Source of the DNA: Bog-756 sp963835465
GTDB taxonomy: Bacteria; Actinomycetota; Acidimicrobiia; Acidimicrobiales; RAAP-2
Direction: 5' to 3'
DNA length: 64,000 bases
Assembly (NCBI GenBank): GCA_963835465.1
Contig: CAWIFR010000002.1
Span: 248,001-312,000 of the forward strand
Shown here: piece by piece, positions 8,792 through 17,970 of the stretch
Position numbering within the stretch: position 1 is the stretch's first letter
How the letters are laid out: each line of letters opens with the position of its first letter
The notes under the pieces: generated by a model
Told to the model about the DNA's origin: nothing
The model's database searches: none
The model's input: only the letters and a program-made list of their open reading frames with translations
Program-made: the position numbers and the translations under genes

Positions 8792-9613
8792 TCAGGCCTC
8801 GACCTGCCCCAGGTCGTGGGCGATGACGACGGTGCCACTGAATCCCTCGCGTGCTTCGGCCTCCCACTCCGACTCCGAGCCCACTGCGGGGGCCGGGACC
8901 AGGTGGGTCAGGACCAGCGTGTCCACTTCGGCCCGGGAGGCCGTGGCGGCAGCGTCTTGAATCGAGGAGTGGTAGTCCAGGATGTCCTGGATGCGGCCGA
9001 AGGGAATGGCCTCCACCAGCGATCGCCGGATGACGGTCTGCACATAGACATCCGCCCCGGCGCACAGGCGGTCGAGTCCCTCGCACGGGACTGTGTCGCC
9101 GGCGATCACCACCGCCTTGCCCTCTGCCTCGATCCGGTAGCCAACCGTCGGTCGCACCGGGGCGTGGTCGGTGGGCCCAGCCACGATGCGCACCGTTCCG
9201 TCGTCGTAGGCGAGGCCGTCGCTGACCTCGGTCACCGAACAGGCGGGCTCCCAGTTCAGGTCGGCGTGGTGGGCCGTGCGGTAAGCGATGTCGTCGGACA
9301 ACATGGACAGTGTCCGATCCACCAGCGCCTGGGATCCGGGCGGACCGACCAGGGGGAGAGGGTTCGGATCCGGTGATCCCACCCAGCGCATGGTGATCAC
9401 ATCATTGAGGTCGGTGGTGTGGTCGCTGTGCAGGTGGGTGAGGAACACCGAGGCGAAGGCTGCCGCCCCGGTCCCGACCGCCGCGCAACGCATGAGCACG
9501 CCCCGCCCGCAGTCGAAGAGGAAGTCCCGGCCGCCGGCCCGGACCAGTGTGGCCGGTCCAGCTCGGTTGGGGTCGGGGATGGGGCTACCTGTCCCTAGCG
9601 TGACTACTTGCAC
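8792..9613 (-). CDS. Metallo-beta-lactamase-fold hydrolase, RNase Z-like
   Basis: A 273-residue metallo-beta-lactamase-fold enzyme. The zinc-binding HxHxDH motif is HLHSDHTTD near residues 60-68. It begins with the RNase Z/arylsulfatase-type strand VVTLGTGSPIPDPNRAGP and has FDCGRGVLMR, GYRIEAEGKAVVIAGDTVP (bridging Asp) and a late LVLTHLVP histidine. This arrangement fits the ElaC/AtsA-like branch. It may act on esters, phosphodiesters or sulfates; the exon and arm features of tRNA-processing RNase Z are not evident. Frame and length are normal. Confidence 0.8.
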   Translation of the reverse strand: MQVVTLGTGSPIPDPNRAGPATLVRAGGRDFLFDCGRGVLMRCAAVGTGAAAFASVFLTHLHSDHTTDLNDVITMRWVGSPDPNPLPLVGPPGSQALVDRTLSMLSDDIAYRTAHHADLNWEPACSVTEVSDGLAYDDGTVRIVAGPTDHAPVRPTVGYRIEAEGKAVVIAGDTVPCEGLDRLCAGADVYVQTVIRRSLVEAIPFGRIQDILDYHSSIQDAAATASRAEVDTLVLTHLVPAPAVGSESEWEAEAREGFSGTVVIAHDLGQVEA

Positions 9614-9812
9614 GGTCTACCGTTTGCCGCCACGGGGGTTCGGATGAGACTCGTTCGGAGGGGCACCTTGGGCATCGTAACGGCCACAGGGCCTCGGCGG
9701 CGTCCCGGTCCGGTGGCCAGGACGGCATCCAGGGCGTAGACGGACTCGTCCATCCCGCACTGGCGCCGTCGAACCGGGTTGTTTGCTGGCCCCTGGGTCG
9801 ACGGCGAGTCCG

Positions 9813-10529
9813 TCAGAAGCGCTCGCCGAGCCGCACGAAGGAATTTACGTACATGATGCGCAGGGCATCATGGAAGCCCCAGGCTCGAAAGGCATCGGTG
9901 AAGCCGGCGGCGCCGGCCTCGAACTGATCCGAGCGGGAAGCGTCCTCGGAGGCCAGCAGCTCGGCCATAGGGGTCCCTCCACGGTTGAGGAGCTGCTCGA
10001 CCAGAGGGGTCATGCGGCGAAAGGCCTCCTCGGGCCGGTCGGTGTCCATCTCGTAGAAGTGGAGGAATCGAGGTTCGCCCCCTGTGACGTTCTCGTAGGG
10101 CGTGATCATGGTGTAGCCGGGCACATTGGCCTCGGCGATGTAGCGGATGTGCACGAAGTCTCCCCAGTCCCGCAGCTCCTGGGCCCGTTCGGGCTCGGTA
10201 GGGGAGATGAGTACGAGGGACAGGCCGAGCGTGGGGCGCCCGGTGATCCGGCCCTGGCCCGGACGGGGGTAGTGGTGGAAGTGGAGTCCCGTCACGCCGT
10301 CCGGGGTGCTGGGGGCAGTGAACCCCGTGTCCACCTCGTAGACCGCCAGGTACTCGAACTCGGGCAGCTGACGGGGGAGGTCGGCCCGATCGCGATTGGC
10401 ATTGCGCCACCAGGTGGCGCGCTCAGCCCCGTCCAGGCCGAGGACCTCGGTAACCCGCTGCTCCGTGTACTCCCCGATGGGCCCGTCGGTGGTTTCGAGG
10501 TAGAGACCCGGTGTGATCCTGTCCTCCAT
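9813..10529 (-). CDS. Hypothetical protein, possibly dimeric alpha/beta-barrel
   Basis: A 238-residue soluble protein without signal peptide. I do not recognise it as a named family. It shows two similar parts, each with strands rich in aromatic and histidine residues: EYLAVYEVDT with LHFHHYPRPG in the first and FLHFYEMDTDRPEEAF in the second. YEVDT and YEMDT with a following helix recall a duplicated dimeric alpha/beta (ferredoxin-like) barrel as in EthD-like proteins, but this is inference. It is a stand-alone minus-strand gene between the metallo-hydrolase and a universal stress protein. Confidence 0.55.
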   Translation of the reverse strand: MEDRITPGLYLETTDGPIGEYTEQRVTEVLGLDGAERATWWRNANRDRADLPRQLPEFEYLAVYEVDTGFTAPSTPDGVTGLHFHHYPRPGQGRITGRPTLGLSLVLISPTEPERAQELRDWGDFVHIRYIAEANVPGYTMITPYENVTGGEPRFLHFYEMDTDRPEEAFRRMTPLVEQLLNRGGTPMAELLASEDASRSDQFEAGAAGFTDAFRAWGFHDALRIMYVNSFVRLGERF

Positions 10530-10682
10530 GGCCTGCGTCGTAACACGGCGCCGATCGAACCGTCAACGACCGACACCGGACAGCCGGCTCGCAACTGGCT
10601 GTGAGCCGGGTGTCGCCGGGCGATCCGGGAGCGGCGCGGCGGCGCTCCTGTGCGGTGCCGTCGGGGAGCGACGCTCGCTGGA

Positions 10683-11180
10683 TCAGCGCACCACTGGCGC
10701 CGAGGGCCCCCAGGCAAGGCCGATGGCCTCAGCACCAAACCGCCGGCGCCCGCGGGGCACGTGCAGGGGGGCCGGAGCCGTGAGCACGGGAAGGGTCGAG
10801 TTCCGGATGATCCGCTCCCTGGTACCCCGACCGAACAGACGGCTCCGGCCGAATCGTCGTTCCGACCCGACGAGGATGGCGTCGCACCGGCGTGCCCGAG
10901 CGGCATCGGCGATCACGCGGCCGATGGTGAAACTGGTGGTCGGGGAGACCGAGCCGGAGGCGTCGACTCCCTGCTCGAGGAGTTGGAGGACGGCGCTGTC
11001 GACCAGGGCCGTCGCTTGGGTACCACTCAACTCCGCCGATCCCCGTCCACCCGCTAGCACCCGGTTGGCGTAGAGCACGTGGACCGACGCCCCCTCCTCC
11101 CGTGCGACCGCGGTGGCGAAGCTCAGCGCCACGGGGGTGGATGGTGAGTCGTTGATGGCCACGAGCAAGTGTCGGAACAT
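10683..11180 (-). CDS. Universal stress protein (UspA family)
   Basis: A 165-residue single-domain universal stress protein starting at ATG 11180 (MFRHLLVAINDSPSTPVALSFA). The C-terminal ATP-binding pattern is recognisable as VGSERRFGRSRLFGRGTRERIIRNSTLPVLTA, fitting G-2x-G-9x-G(S/T) loosely. A tail of about 25 residues rich in Arg and Gly follows. A paralogue with the same TLPVLTAPAPL ending is at 38611-39108. It is divergent from the acyl-CoA ligase gene with about 236 bp between start codons. No SigF-type promoter was found upstream. Confidence 0.82.
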   Translation of the reverse strand: MFRHLLVAINDSPSTPVALSFATAVAREEGASVHVLYANRVLAGGRGSAELSGTQATALVDSAVLQLLEQGVDASGSVSPTTSFTIGRVIADAARARRCDAILVGSERRFGRSRLFGRGTRERIIRNSTLPVLTAPAPLHVPRGRRRFGAEAIGLAWGPSAPVVR

Positions 11181-11416
11181 AATTGCCTCTTCGGTCCGAG
11201 TGGACTCCGCAGCGGTGCCGCGGTCCCTGAAGCGATCGTTTGGACGATAGTAACCCCGCGATGACGGTGCGGTGGTGCCGTGCGAGGCCGCCACTTCGCC
11301 GTCCGCCGGCCCAGACCGAACGTGTGGGCGGGGCGAACGGGGTGGTAGTAACGGGACCAGACGGGTCGGCTCGGGCTGCTCGTCGGACAGACTGGTTCGC
11401 AGAGGAGACGGTACCA

Positions 11417-13021
11417 ATGGATGAGCACTCGGTAGCGGCATTTCAACTCGCTGGCCAGGACATTCCCTGGCTGTTGCGCCATTGGGCCACGTCCCAGCCG
11501 GACAAGGCCTTTCTGATATGGGAGCCCCGGGATGGCATCCATCGTCAGTGGACCTACGCTGAGTTCTGGACAGATGTCCGGAGAGTGGCTGTCGGCCTGG
11601 CCGCCCGGGGGGTGGTCAAGGGTGACAAGGTCCTGATCCACGCGGACAATTGTCCCGAGATGGTGGTCGCCTGGTATGCCTGCGCCACCCTGGGTGCGGT
11701 AGCGGTGACCACGAACACCCGGTCCGTTCGGGCCGAGCTGGAGTTCTTCATCACCAAGACGGGGTGCGTGGGGGCCATTACCCAGCCTCAATACGCGGCC
11801 TTGGTGACTCAGGCTGGCCCCCGCCTGGGGTGGACGGTGGTCACGGAGGACAACAGTGGCGACCCGGCCACTGCCGAGCAGGCCCACGGCCACGACGGGT
11901 TCGACTCACTGTACGGGTCGGCCGACGTACTGACCGATCGGGACCCCGACCCGATGGCGCCGGCCGGCATCCTGTTCACCTCAGGGACTACCTCCCAGCC
12001 CAAGGCGGTGGTGCACACCCACGCGAACGCCCTGTGGGCCGGGCGCGTCGGTCCGACCAACATCTCCATGGCCCAGGACGACATCTACTTGGTCTTCCTT
12101 CCCTTCTTCCACGTCAACGCCCAGAGCTGGTCGTTCTGGACCACTCTCGGGGTGGGGGGAACCGTGGTCCTCCAACCCAAGTTCTCGGCATCACGGTTCT
12201 GGGAGGTTGTCCTGAAGCACCGAGTCACCCACCTCTCGCTCATCCCCTTCGTCTACAATGCCGTGGCCGGTCAGCCCATCCCCGCGCACTCGGTGAAGGT
12301 GGGCGTGTTCGGGCTGATCGTCCCGGAATTGGAGCAGTGGCTAGGCTTCCGGGTGGTACCGGCGTACGGCATGACCGAGACGGTGATCCATGCCACCAAC
12401 GACAACCCGGGGCGGATGGTGCCCAAGGGGTCGATGGGCAAGCCCACCCCCGGTTACGAGCTCCTGATCGTTGACCGCGACACGGGCGAGCCATGCCGGG
12501 ATGGTCGGCCCGGCGAGCTGTGGGTGCGCGGCACCCGCGGGATCCAGCTCTTCTACGAGTACTACGACAATCCCGAGGCCATGGCGAAGAGCTTCACCGC
12601 GGACGGCTGGTTCAAGACCGGAGATATTGTGCGCTTGGCCGAGGGCGGCAACTTCGTCTACTGCGACCGGGACGGTGACGTGCTGAAGGTGGGAGGAGAG
12701 AACGTCTCGGCCCGAGAGGTCGAGGACGTGTGCCGCCAGGTGGGTGGACTGGCCGATGTGGCGGTGGTGGCGCAGTCCCATCCCATGCTGAACGAGGTGC
12801 CGGTGGCCTTCGTCATCCGGGGACCGGACGCAGAGCCTGCCGACGCCGTGCTGGAGAAGGCCATCATCGAGCAGTCCGCGGCCAACCTGGCCGATTTCAA
12901 GGTGCCCCGGGCCGTCTATGTGGTCGCGGAGTTCCCGAAGGCCACCCTGGACAAGGTGGCCAAGAACGAGCTGCGGACCCTGGCTGACCAGCGGGCGGAG
13001 GCGGTGGCCGAGGGAGGCTGA
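11417..13021 (+). CDS. AMP-forming acyl-CoA synthetase/ligase
   Basis: A 534-residue ANL-superfamily enzyme activating a carboxylic acid as acyl-AMP and then acyl-CoA. The ATP-binding P-loop ILFTSGTTSQPKAVVH lies near residues 184-199, the A5 motif YGMTET near 316, the hinge region DGWFKTGDIV near 395, and the C-terminal catalytic lysine in PKATLDKVAKNELR near 510. The ATG at 11417 is chosen because AGAGGAG precedes it; the frame stays open upstream but looks non-coding. It resembles the CaiC/medium-chain or carnitine-CoA-ligase branch, but the substrate is unknown. Frame is intact. Confidence 0.87.
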   Translation: MDEHSVAAFQLAGQDIPWLLRHWATSQPDKAFLIWEPRDGIHRQWTYAEFWTDVRRVAVGLAARGVVKGDKVLIHADNCPEMVVAWYACATLGAVAVTTNTRSVRAELEFFITKTGCVGAITQPQYAALVTQAGPRLGWTVVTEDNSGDPATAEQAHGHDGFDSLYGSADVLTDRDPDPMAPAGILFTSGTTSQPKAVVHTHANALWAGRVGPTNISMAQDDIYLVFLPFFHVNAQSWSFWTTLGVGGTVVLQPKFSASRFWEVVLKHRVTHLSLIPFVYNAVAGQPIPAHSVKVGVFGLIVPELEQWLGFRVVPAYGMTETVIHATNDNPGRMVPKGSMGKPTPGYELLIVDRDTGEPCRDGRPGELWVRGTRGIQLFYEYYDNPEAMAKSFTADGWFKTGDIVRLAEGGNFVYCDRDGDVLKVGGENVSAREVEDVCRQVGGLADVAVVAQSHPMLNEVPVAFVIRGPDAEPADAVLEKAIIEQSAANLADFKVPRAVYVVAEFPKATLDKVAKNELRTLADQRAEAVAEGG

Positions 13022-13242
13022 CGTTAGCCCCGATGACCTCTGATGATTGTCGACGCCAGGGGGTCGAAATAGTTTGTGATGGAGCAATAGGCTGCTGACG
13101 TGTCCGATTACTGCGGGTGCCCTGCTGGAGGACCGCCCGAATCCCATAGTGCGGACTGCCCTCGTGGCTGGCGAATGTCCTGGGCGCAGGACCCGATGGT
13201 GGGCCCGTCGGCTCCACCGGCGAGGCTGCCGACACCGACGGA

Positions 13243-14356
13243 GTGGCGACGTCCGTGAGCGGGACCGTGCCCATCGCCGATACCACGGACAAGCTCACCG
13301 CGTCCTGGCTGTCCGACGTCTTGCGGGCCTCGGGCCATCTGGGTTCCGCCTCGGTCACCGACGTGCATGTCGCCCCCCTCGGGACCGGTCAGATGTGTGA
13401 CAGCGTCCGCCTGACGCTGTCCTATGACCGGAGGGGCATGGCCCCCACCTCATTGGTGGCCAAGCTCCCCTCGGGCGACGCGGCCACCCGGGAGACCGCC
13501 AAGTCGCTGCGCAGCTACGAGATCGAGGTCAGGTTCTACCAGCAGTTGGCCGCGCAGCTGCCGGTCAACACGCCGTCCGTGATCTACGCCGACATCGACG
13601 TCGAGTCGTCCTCGTTCGTCCTGGTGCTGCAGGACATGGCCCCGGCCCGGCCCGGTGACCAACTGCAGGGGTGTAGTCCCGTTGTTGCAAAGTTGGCCGT
13701 CGACGAGTTGGTCAAGCTGCACGCTCCCCGCTGGGACGATCCGACCCTGTCCTCGCTGGAGTGGCTGTCCGGCGACGTGGAGGCCAGACGTCAGTTCCTG
13801 CTGATGCTGTTGCCCTCCCTGTGGGACGGGTTCCGTCAGCGCTACGGGGCCCACCTGGGCACCGAGATCCATCGCGCCGGCGATGCCCTCTTCTCCCGAC
13901 TGGAGGCGTATCTAACTGCCGATACGCGACCGTGGTCCATCGTGCACGGTGACTACCGGTTGGACAACCTGCTCTTCGACCCTCGACCACACGGGACCGG
14001 CGTCGCCGTGGTGGACTGGCAGACCTGCACTCATGGTCCTGCGCTCCAGGACGTCGCCTACTTCATCGGTGCCGGCCTGCATCCTGGCGAGCGTCGCACC
14101 GTGGAGCAGGAGCTGGTCCAGGGCTATCACGCCGGTCTCCAGGCCGGCGGCGTGGGCGGGTACAGCTGGGCGCGGTGCTGGCGTGACTACCGTAGGGGCA
14201 CCTGGTTGGGGCTGGTCATGGCCGTCGCGGCCAGCATGCTGGTCGAACAGACCACGCGCTGGTGACCAGATGTTCCTGACCATGGCCGACCGTCATGCCC
14301 GCCACGCCCTCGATCTCGACGCGGTCGACGTGATCGACACCACATCAGTCGGGTGA
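13243..14356 (+). CDS. Aminoglycoside-phosphotransferase/EcKinase-like kinase (one frameshift)
   Basis: A protein-kinase-like-fold phosphotransferase. Visible motifs are the nucleotide-binding Lys in TSLVAKLPSGD, the catalytic loop HGDYRLDNLLF (near residue 234) and the metal-binding VVDWQT (near 255). Such proteins, often labelled ecdysteroid-kinase-like in actinobacteria, phosphorylate hydroxyl groups of unknown metabolites and often sit near acyl-CoA genes. As written the frame stops at 14265. Removing one base near 14260 continues it to 14356 with GDQMFLTMADRHARHALDLD, the family C-terminus, and the 1114-nt span leaves remainder 1, as expected. Start GTG 13243 is provisional; GTG 13255 is possible. 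Confidence 0.75.
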
Positions 14357-14415
14357 TCGTTCGGGTCTCGTCCGGTGCCCTCCACCCTGCGCTCCGCGCC
14401 TCGGCGCCCCAGGTG

Positions 14416-15654
14416 CTAATCCACTATGGCGAATGCGTCGAGCCCGGCTTCCCACACGGATTGGCCAGGATTCCCCTGTAGGGCGGCGTCGACCAGCATG
14501 CGGGCCACCCCGTCGGCTGTGTCCCGGTCCAGGCGGACGGAGTCGGATTGGCTGAGGGCCTCAGCGATATGCCGTCGCGCCTCGGCACAAAAGCCGCTGT
14601 TGTTGTCCCGTCGCACCATCTCGACCAAGAGTGGCGCCTCGTTGGCCTGCTTGGTCGTGGCGATGAGGAGGTCCCGCACCGCAGCCAGTTCCGCCCCCTT
14701 CACGTTCACGGCAATCGCCTCGGTCTCCACCGAACTCCCGACGGCGTAGTCCATGCACCGCTGGGCCAACGCCCCGATCCCGGGGAAGAGCTCGCGTGCT
14801 TCGTCCTCGGGGACACCGCGCCGTCGGGCGAGGTCGGCCGGGTCGGGAACCCGGCCCTCGGCGAAGTCGACCAGAGCGCCTTCCACCAGCGTTCGCTCCG
14901 ACGGGTTCAGCCGGTCGGGAGGGTCGAGCAGGCCGGGCTCGGTGAGGCCCCAGATGATGCTCCATTGGGACTCCACCACCAGGTCGGCGTCGACCAGTTC
15001 CGGCTGGAGCTTGTAGAGGAGGACGAAGCCGTCGCTGGACGCCACGACGGCCCGCACGATCTCCTGCATCGTGCGGTTGGCCTTGGGCCGGCGCCGCAAC
15101 CGCCGCAGCGCTGTAGCCAGTCCGGCGGTGTAGCCCTCGTTCATCTCTGCGTACATGCTCTGGCGCATGCCGATGATCTCTCGCGCCGCCATGGCCTGAA
15201 CGTTGTCCTCGGAGGGTTGCGACTCGGTGTACGCACAGGCGGCGGCCTGGACGATGATCGTGGCCAATAGACCCTCCTCCTTGCACGCTTCCATGAAGTT
15301 GGCCCTGAGGAAGACCCGGAGGGTAACTCCTATCTCGTCAGCGTCACGGAAGCTCTGCTGGACGGCTTGGAAGACGGCTTGCAGTGTGGTGGCCGTGGCT
15401 GTGTCCATGCTGCACACGTAGGAAGTGGCCAGATCGAACGGGGTGCGGCCCCCGACGCCGCCGAAGGCGCGCTTCACGGACCGGTCGACGGTGGAGACAT
15501 CGACATCGCGGAAGGCGCTTCGCGGCACCGCCCCGCGGCTGTTCGGCCCCCGCATCGCCGGGAAGGCGTTTCGTTCCAGGATCTGGGCCGCTTCACGGGC
15601 CAGGCTGGGCCCCGGCGGGCGCCCCCGTGTGCCGGAATTCGGGTCAGTGGTCAC
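14416..15654 (-). CDS. Tandem TetR-like regulator (two helix-turn-helix units in one chain)
   Basis: A 412-residue protein that looks like two TetR-family units joined. The N-terminus has the usual TetR lead (TRGRPPGPSLAREAAQIL) followed by a degenerate HTH around residues 42-64, then a helical ligand domain. Near residues 271-297 a second HTH appears (DPADLARRRGVPEDEARELFPG), matching TetR helix-turn-helix spacing, followed by a second helical domain. Normal TetR proteins are about 200 residues. A perfect 11-bp inverted repeat (CAGTA-C-TACTG) lies 36 bp upstream of the start and could be its own operator. The tandem reading is inference. Confidence 0.6.
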   Translation of the reverse strand: MTTDPNSGTRGRPPGPSLAREAAQILERNAFPAMRGPNSRGAVPRSAFRDVDVSTVDRSVKRAFGGVGGRTPFDLATSYVCSMDTATATTLQAVFQAVQQSFRDADEIGVTLRVFLRANFMEACKEEGLLATIIVQAAACAYTESQPSEDNVQAMAAREIIGMRQSMYAEMNEGYTAGLATALRRLRRRPKANRTMQEIVRAVVASSDGFVLLYKLQPELVDADLVVESQWSIIWGLTEPGLLDPPDRLNPSERTLVEGALVDFAEGRVPDPADLARRRGVPEDEARELFPGIGALAQRCMDYAVGSSVETEAIAVNVKGAELAAVRDLLIATTKQANEAPLLVEMVRRDNNSGFCAEARRHIAEALSQSDSVRLDRDTADGVARMLVDAALQGNPGQSVWEAGLDAFAIVD

Positions 15655-15689
15655 GGTGCCCCCGTCGGTCGCTCGGATGAATTACGCGA

Positions 15690-15700
15690 CAGTACTACTG
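15690..15700. promoter_or_regulatory. Possible operator: 11-bp inverted repeat CAGTACTACTG
   Basis: Two perfect 5-bp arms, CAGTA and TACTG, flank a central C. The repeat sits 36 bp upstream of the double TetR-like regulator in an otherwise non-coding stretch. TetR proteins usually autoregulate from such palindromes, so it is a candidate operator. An element this short could also occur by chance. Confidence 0.35.
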
Positions 15701-15929
15701 CACAATGGTGGAGAAATTCCGTGGTGCTTTTGAGGAGGCCCTGTGCCACGATGCTCGTGGCGGGAGCCGGATAGTACTCGGCACCCTCGGGTGACTGGCG
15801 GGGGGCTCGTGCCCTCCGCCGGGCCCGGGCCCCGGGCGGGGGTCCCAAGGATGCTGCCACGTCATCCACTTCGCTCAACGGCGTCGGCGTATGCGCCGGG
15901 AGCGAAGTCGATCGTCGTACCATGCAGCC

Positions 15930-17550
15930 ATGCCGGGTTCCCGACGGGCGGTCGTCGTTCTTGCCGCCCTCGTGGCCGTGGGGAGCATCGTGGGCGCGTT
16001 CATCGCCCCGGCCCGCCCGCCCAGTTATTCCACCCAGGACGCCGTGCTCCAAGGTCCCCTTTCGGCCCAAGGTGGCCCTTACCTCACCGACCGCGCCGGC
16101 CGAGTCGTCATCCTGCACGGGGTGAACGCCGTCTACAAGCGCGCCCCCTATGAGCTCTACGCCGATCCTGGAAAGCCCTGGAGCTTCACTCGCGCCGATG
16201 CCGCCCGCATGGCGTCGATGGGCTTCAACGTGGTCCGCCTGGGGGTCATCTGGCAGGGCATCGAACCTGGCGGCCTCGGGCCCAACAGCCCACAGGTCTG
16301 CTCCCCGGGGGCCCCGGGTGACCCTCACCAATTCAACGCCAAAGTGGCGTCGGCCTACCTGGCCCGGGTGGCCCAGACCGTCGACCTGCTGGGCCGGTTC
16401 CACATCTACACCCTGCTCGACATGCACGAGGACGTCTACAGCTCCGAGTTCGGGGGTGAGGGAGCTCCGGCCTGGGCGGTCTGCAGTGACGGCCATGCCA
16501 TCGGCACCCTGCCCGGCCGTTGGTCGAATACGTACAACGATGCGGCCTTGATCGCCTCGGTCCGTCACTTCTGGCTCAACGATGTGGTGGGGGATCTGCA
16601 AGGGGAGTACATCCGCTCATGGAGAGCGGTGGCGACCTACTTCGGCAGCAACCCGTGGGTGGTGGGGTTCGATCCCATCAACGAGCCGTTCACGAAGACG
16701 CTCCAGGCGGGTACTCCAGAAGTCGCCTCCCACCTCGAGTGCCTCTATACCGGCCGTTCGGATCCGGGGCGCAGCATCATCGACGGATCCGTGCTCGCGC
16801 TGTCCCCCGGGCGATCCTTCGGTGGGCCTGATCGACACCCTCCGTCAAGTAGCTCCGGACAAGCTGGTCTTCTTCGAGCCGGACATCTACGCCACCAGGG
16901 ACCATGCCAATGACATCGGGCCGATGAACTTCGCCGGGTTGGTGTTCAACTTCCACGACTACTGCGGACTTCGCAGTGGGGTGACCGGCAACCCCACTGA
17001 TCTCAACGCCTGCGCCATCCAGGAGGAGCGCACCATGCAGCGCCGCAGCGAGGAGCGGCCGGACATCGCGTCGGTCAAGCAGCCCGAGGGACCGGCCTGG
17101 TTCATGAGCGAGTTTGGCGCCACGACCAGTGAGCCGCTCATGGAGCGACTGACCTCCATAGCCGATCAGCTGGAGTTGGGCTGGACCTACTGGCAGTGGA
17201 AGTACTACGACGATCCCACGGGTAGCTCGGCCGAGGCCCTGGTCCAAGGGGACGGGGCCCTCTCGCCGACGGGGACGGCTCTCAGTCGGGCCTACCCCCA
17301 GGCGGTGGCCGGCACTCCCATCTCGTACTCCTACGACCCGGGCAAGGCCGAGTTCCACTTCCTGTATGTACCTGACGTCAGGGTGGATGCCCCCACGGTC
17401 ATCTTTGTGCCCACCGCTCTGGCCTATCCGAACGGATACCAAGTCCAGGTGGTTGGCGGCCGGGTGGAGTCCAAGCCGGGCGCCGACCACCTGGTCGTGG
17501 CCGGCGACGACGGTGCCACGTCGGTGTCGGTCACCGTGCTGCCGAGCTGA
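15930..17550 (+). CDS. Secreted GH5 glycoside hydrolase, endoglycosylceramidase-like (one frameshift)
   Basis: A secreted glycosidase. Start ATG 15930 gives a signal peptide (RRAVVVLAALVAVGSIVGAFIA). The GH5 barrel shows VILHGVNAVYKRAPYEL, GFNVVRLGVIWQGIEP, LLDMHEDVYSS, the acid/base Glu in GFDPINEPFTK and the nucleophile Glu in WFMSEFGATTS; a beta-sandwich C-terminal domain follows. This pattern matches endoglycosylceramidases and related GH5 enzymes that cut glycan from ceramide-linked lipids. One frame change near 16805, in a run of five C, is cured by removing one C (the 1621-nt span leaves remainder 1). It is a stand-alone gene; a lipid-linked glycan substrate is inferred. Confidence 0.82.
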
Positions 17551-17569
17551 ACCGACCGCCACCGGGATG

Positions 17570-17595
17570 GTTTAGGGGGGTGTCCTTCCGGGTAG
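17570..17595 (+). promoter_or_regulatory. SigF/SigB-type promoter, GTTT-N16-GGGTAG
   Basis: GTTT at 17570-17573 and GGGTAG at 17590-17595 are separated by 16 bp, matching the actinobacterial SigF/Bacillus SigB consensus GTTT-N(13-17)-GGGTAT except in the last base. The -10 element ends 50 bp upstream of ATG 17646. It is one of ten such sites in this region, and it argues against a start at GTG 17580. Confidence 0.65.
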
Positions 17596-17645
17596 CGCTG
17601 ACATTGAGGAGGGGGCTAGCTTCCCAACCCGGCCAGCCGCAGCCA

Positions 17646-17942
17646 ATGACCATTCTATGGATAATCGTTCCGATCATGATTGTGGGGGTGCTCATCGCCA
17701 CCGTCCCCGTGCTCTGGGGGTCTCTCCGGCACAATCGGGCCATGCGAGCCGGACGCATCGAGACGCCTGAATCGGCGCGAGTGGAAGCAGACTTCTGGCA
17801 CGGGATGCTCGGCCGTCGTCGGGGCCGCCGTGTCGTGTCGACCCCTGAGCTGCTCAGCGACGGAGAAGTGGCGCGGACCGGGGCAAGCCTGGAGGACCGC
17901 CACACCGTCGAGGGAGAGTCGGTCTGGGTGACCCCGAGCTAG
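17646..17942 (+). CDS. Small single-pass membrane protein
   Basis: A 98-residue protein starting at ATG 17646. One hydrophobic segment (ILWIIVPIMIVGVLIATVPVLWGSL, residues 3-27) is followed by a basic, then mixed-charge cytoplasmic tail (HGMLGRRRGRRVVS). The family is not recognised. The frame is open upstream to GTG 17580, but that region contains the promoter, so the shorter start is preferred. A SigF-type promoter upstream suggests envelope stress expression. It converges with the DUF35-thiolase gene 28 bp downstream. Confidence 0.6.
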   Translation: MTILWIIVPIMIVGVLIATVPVLWGSLRHNRAMRAGRIETPESARVEADFWHGMLGRRRGRRVVSTPELLSDGEVARTGASLEDRHTVEGESVWVTPS

Positions 17943-17970
17943 GGTCACCGCACCGTCCCCCTCCGGAGAG

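Noticed and set aside
11123..11893. Minus-strand frame over the universal-stress/CoA-ligase divergent region
   Set aside because: It overlaps the start of the well-supported CoA ligase in antisense and has no recognisable domain.
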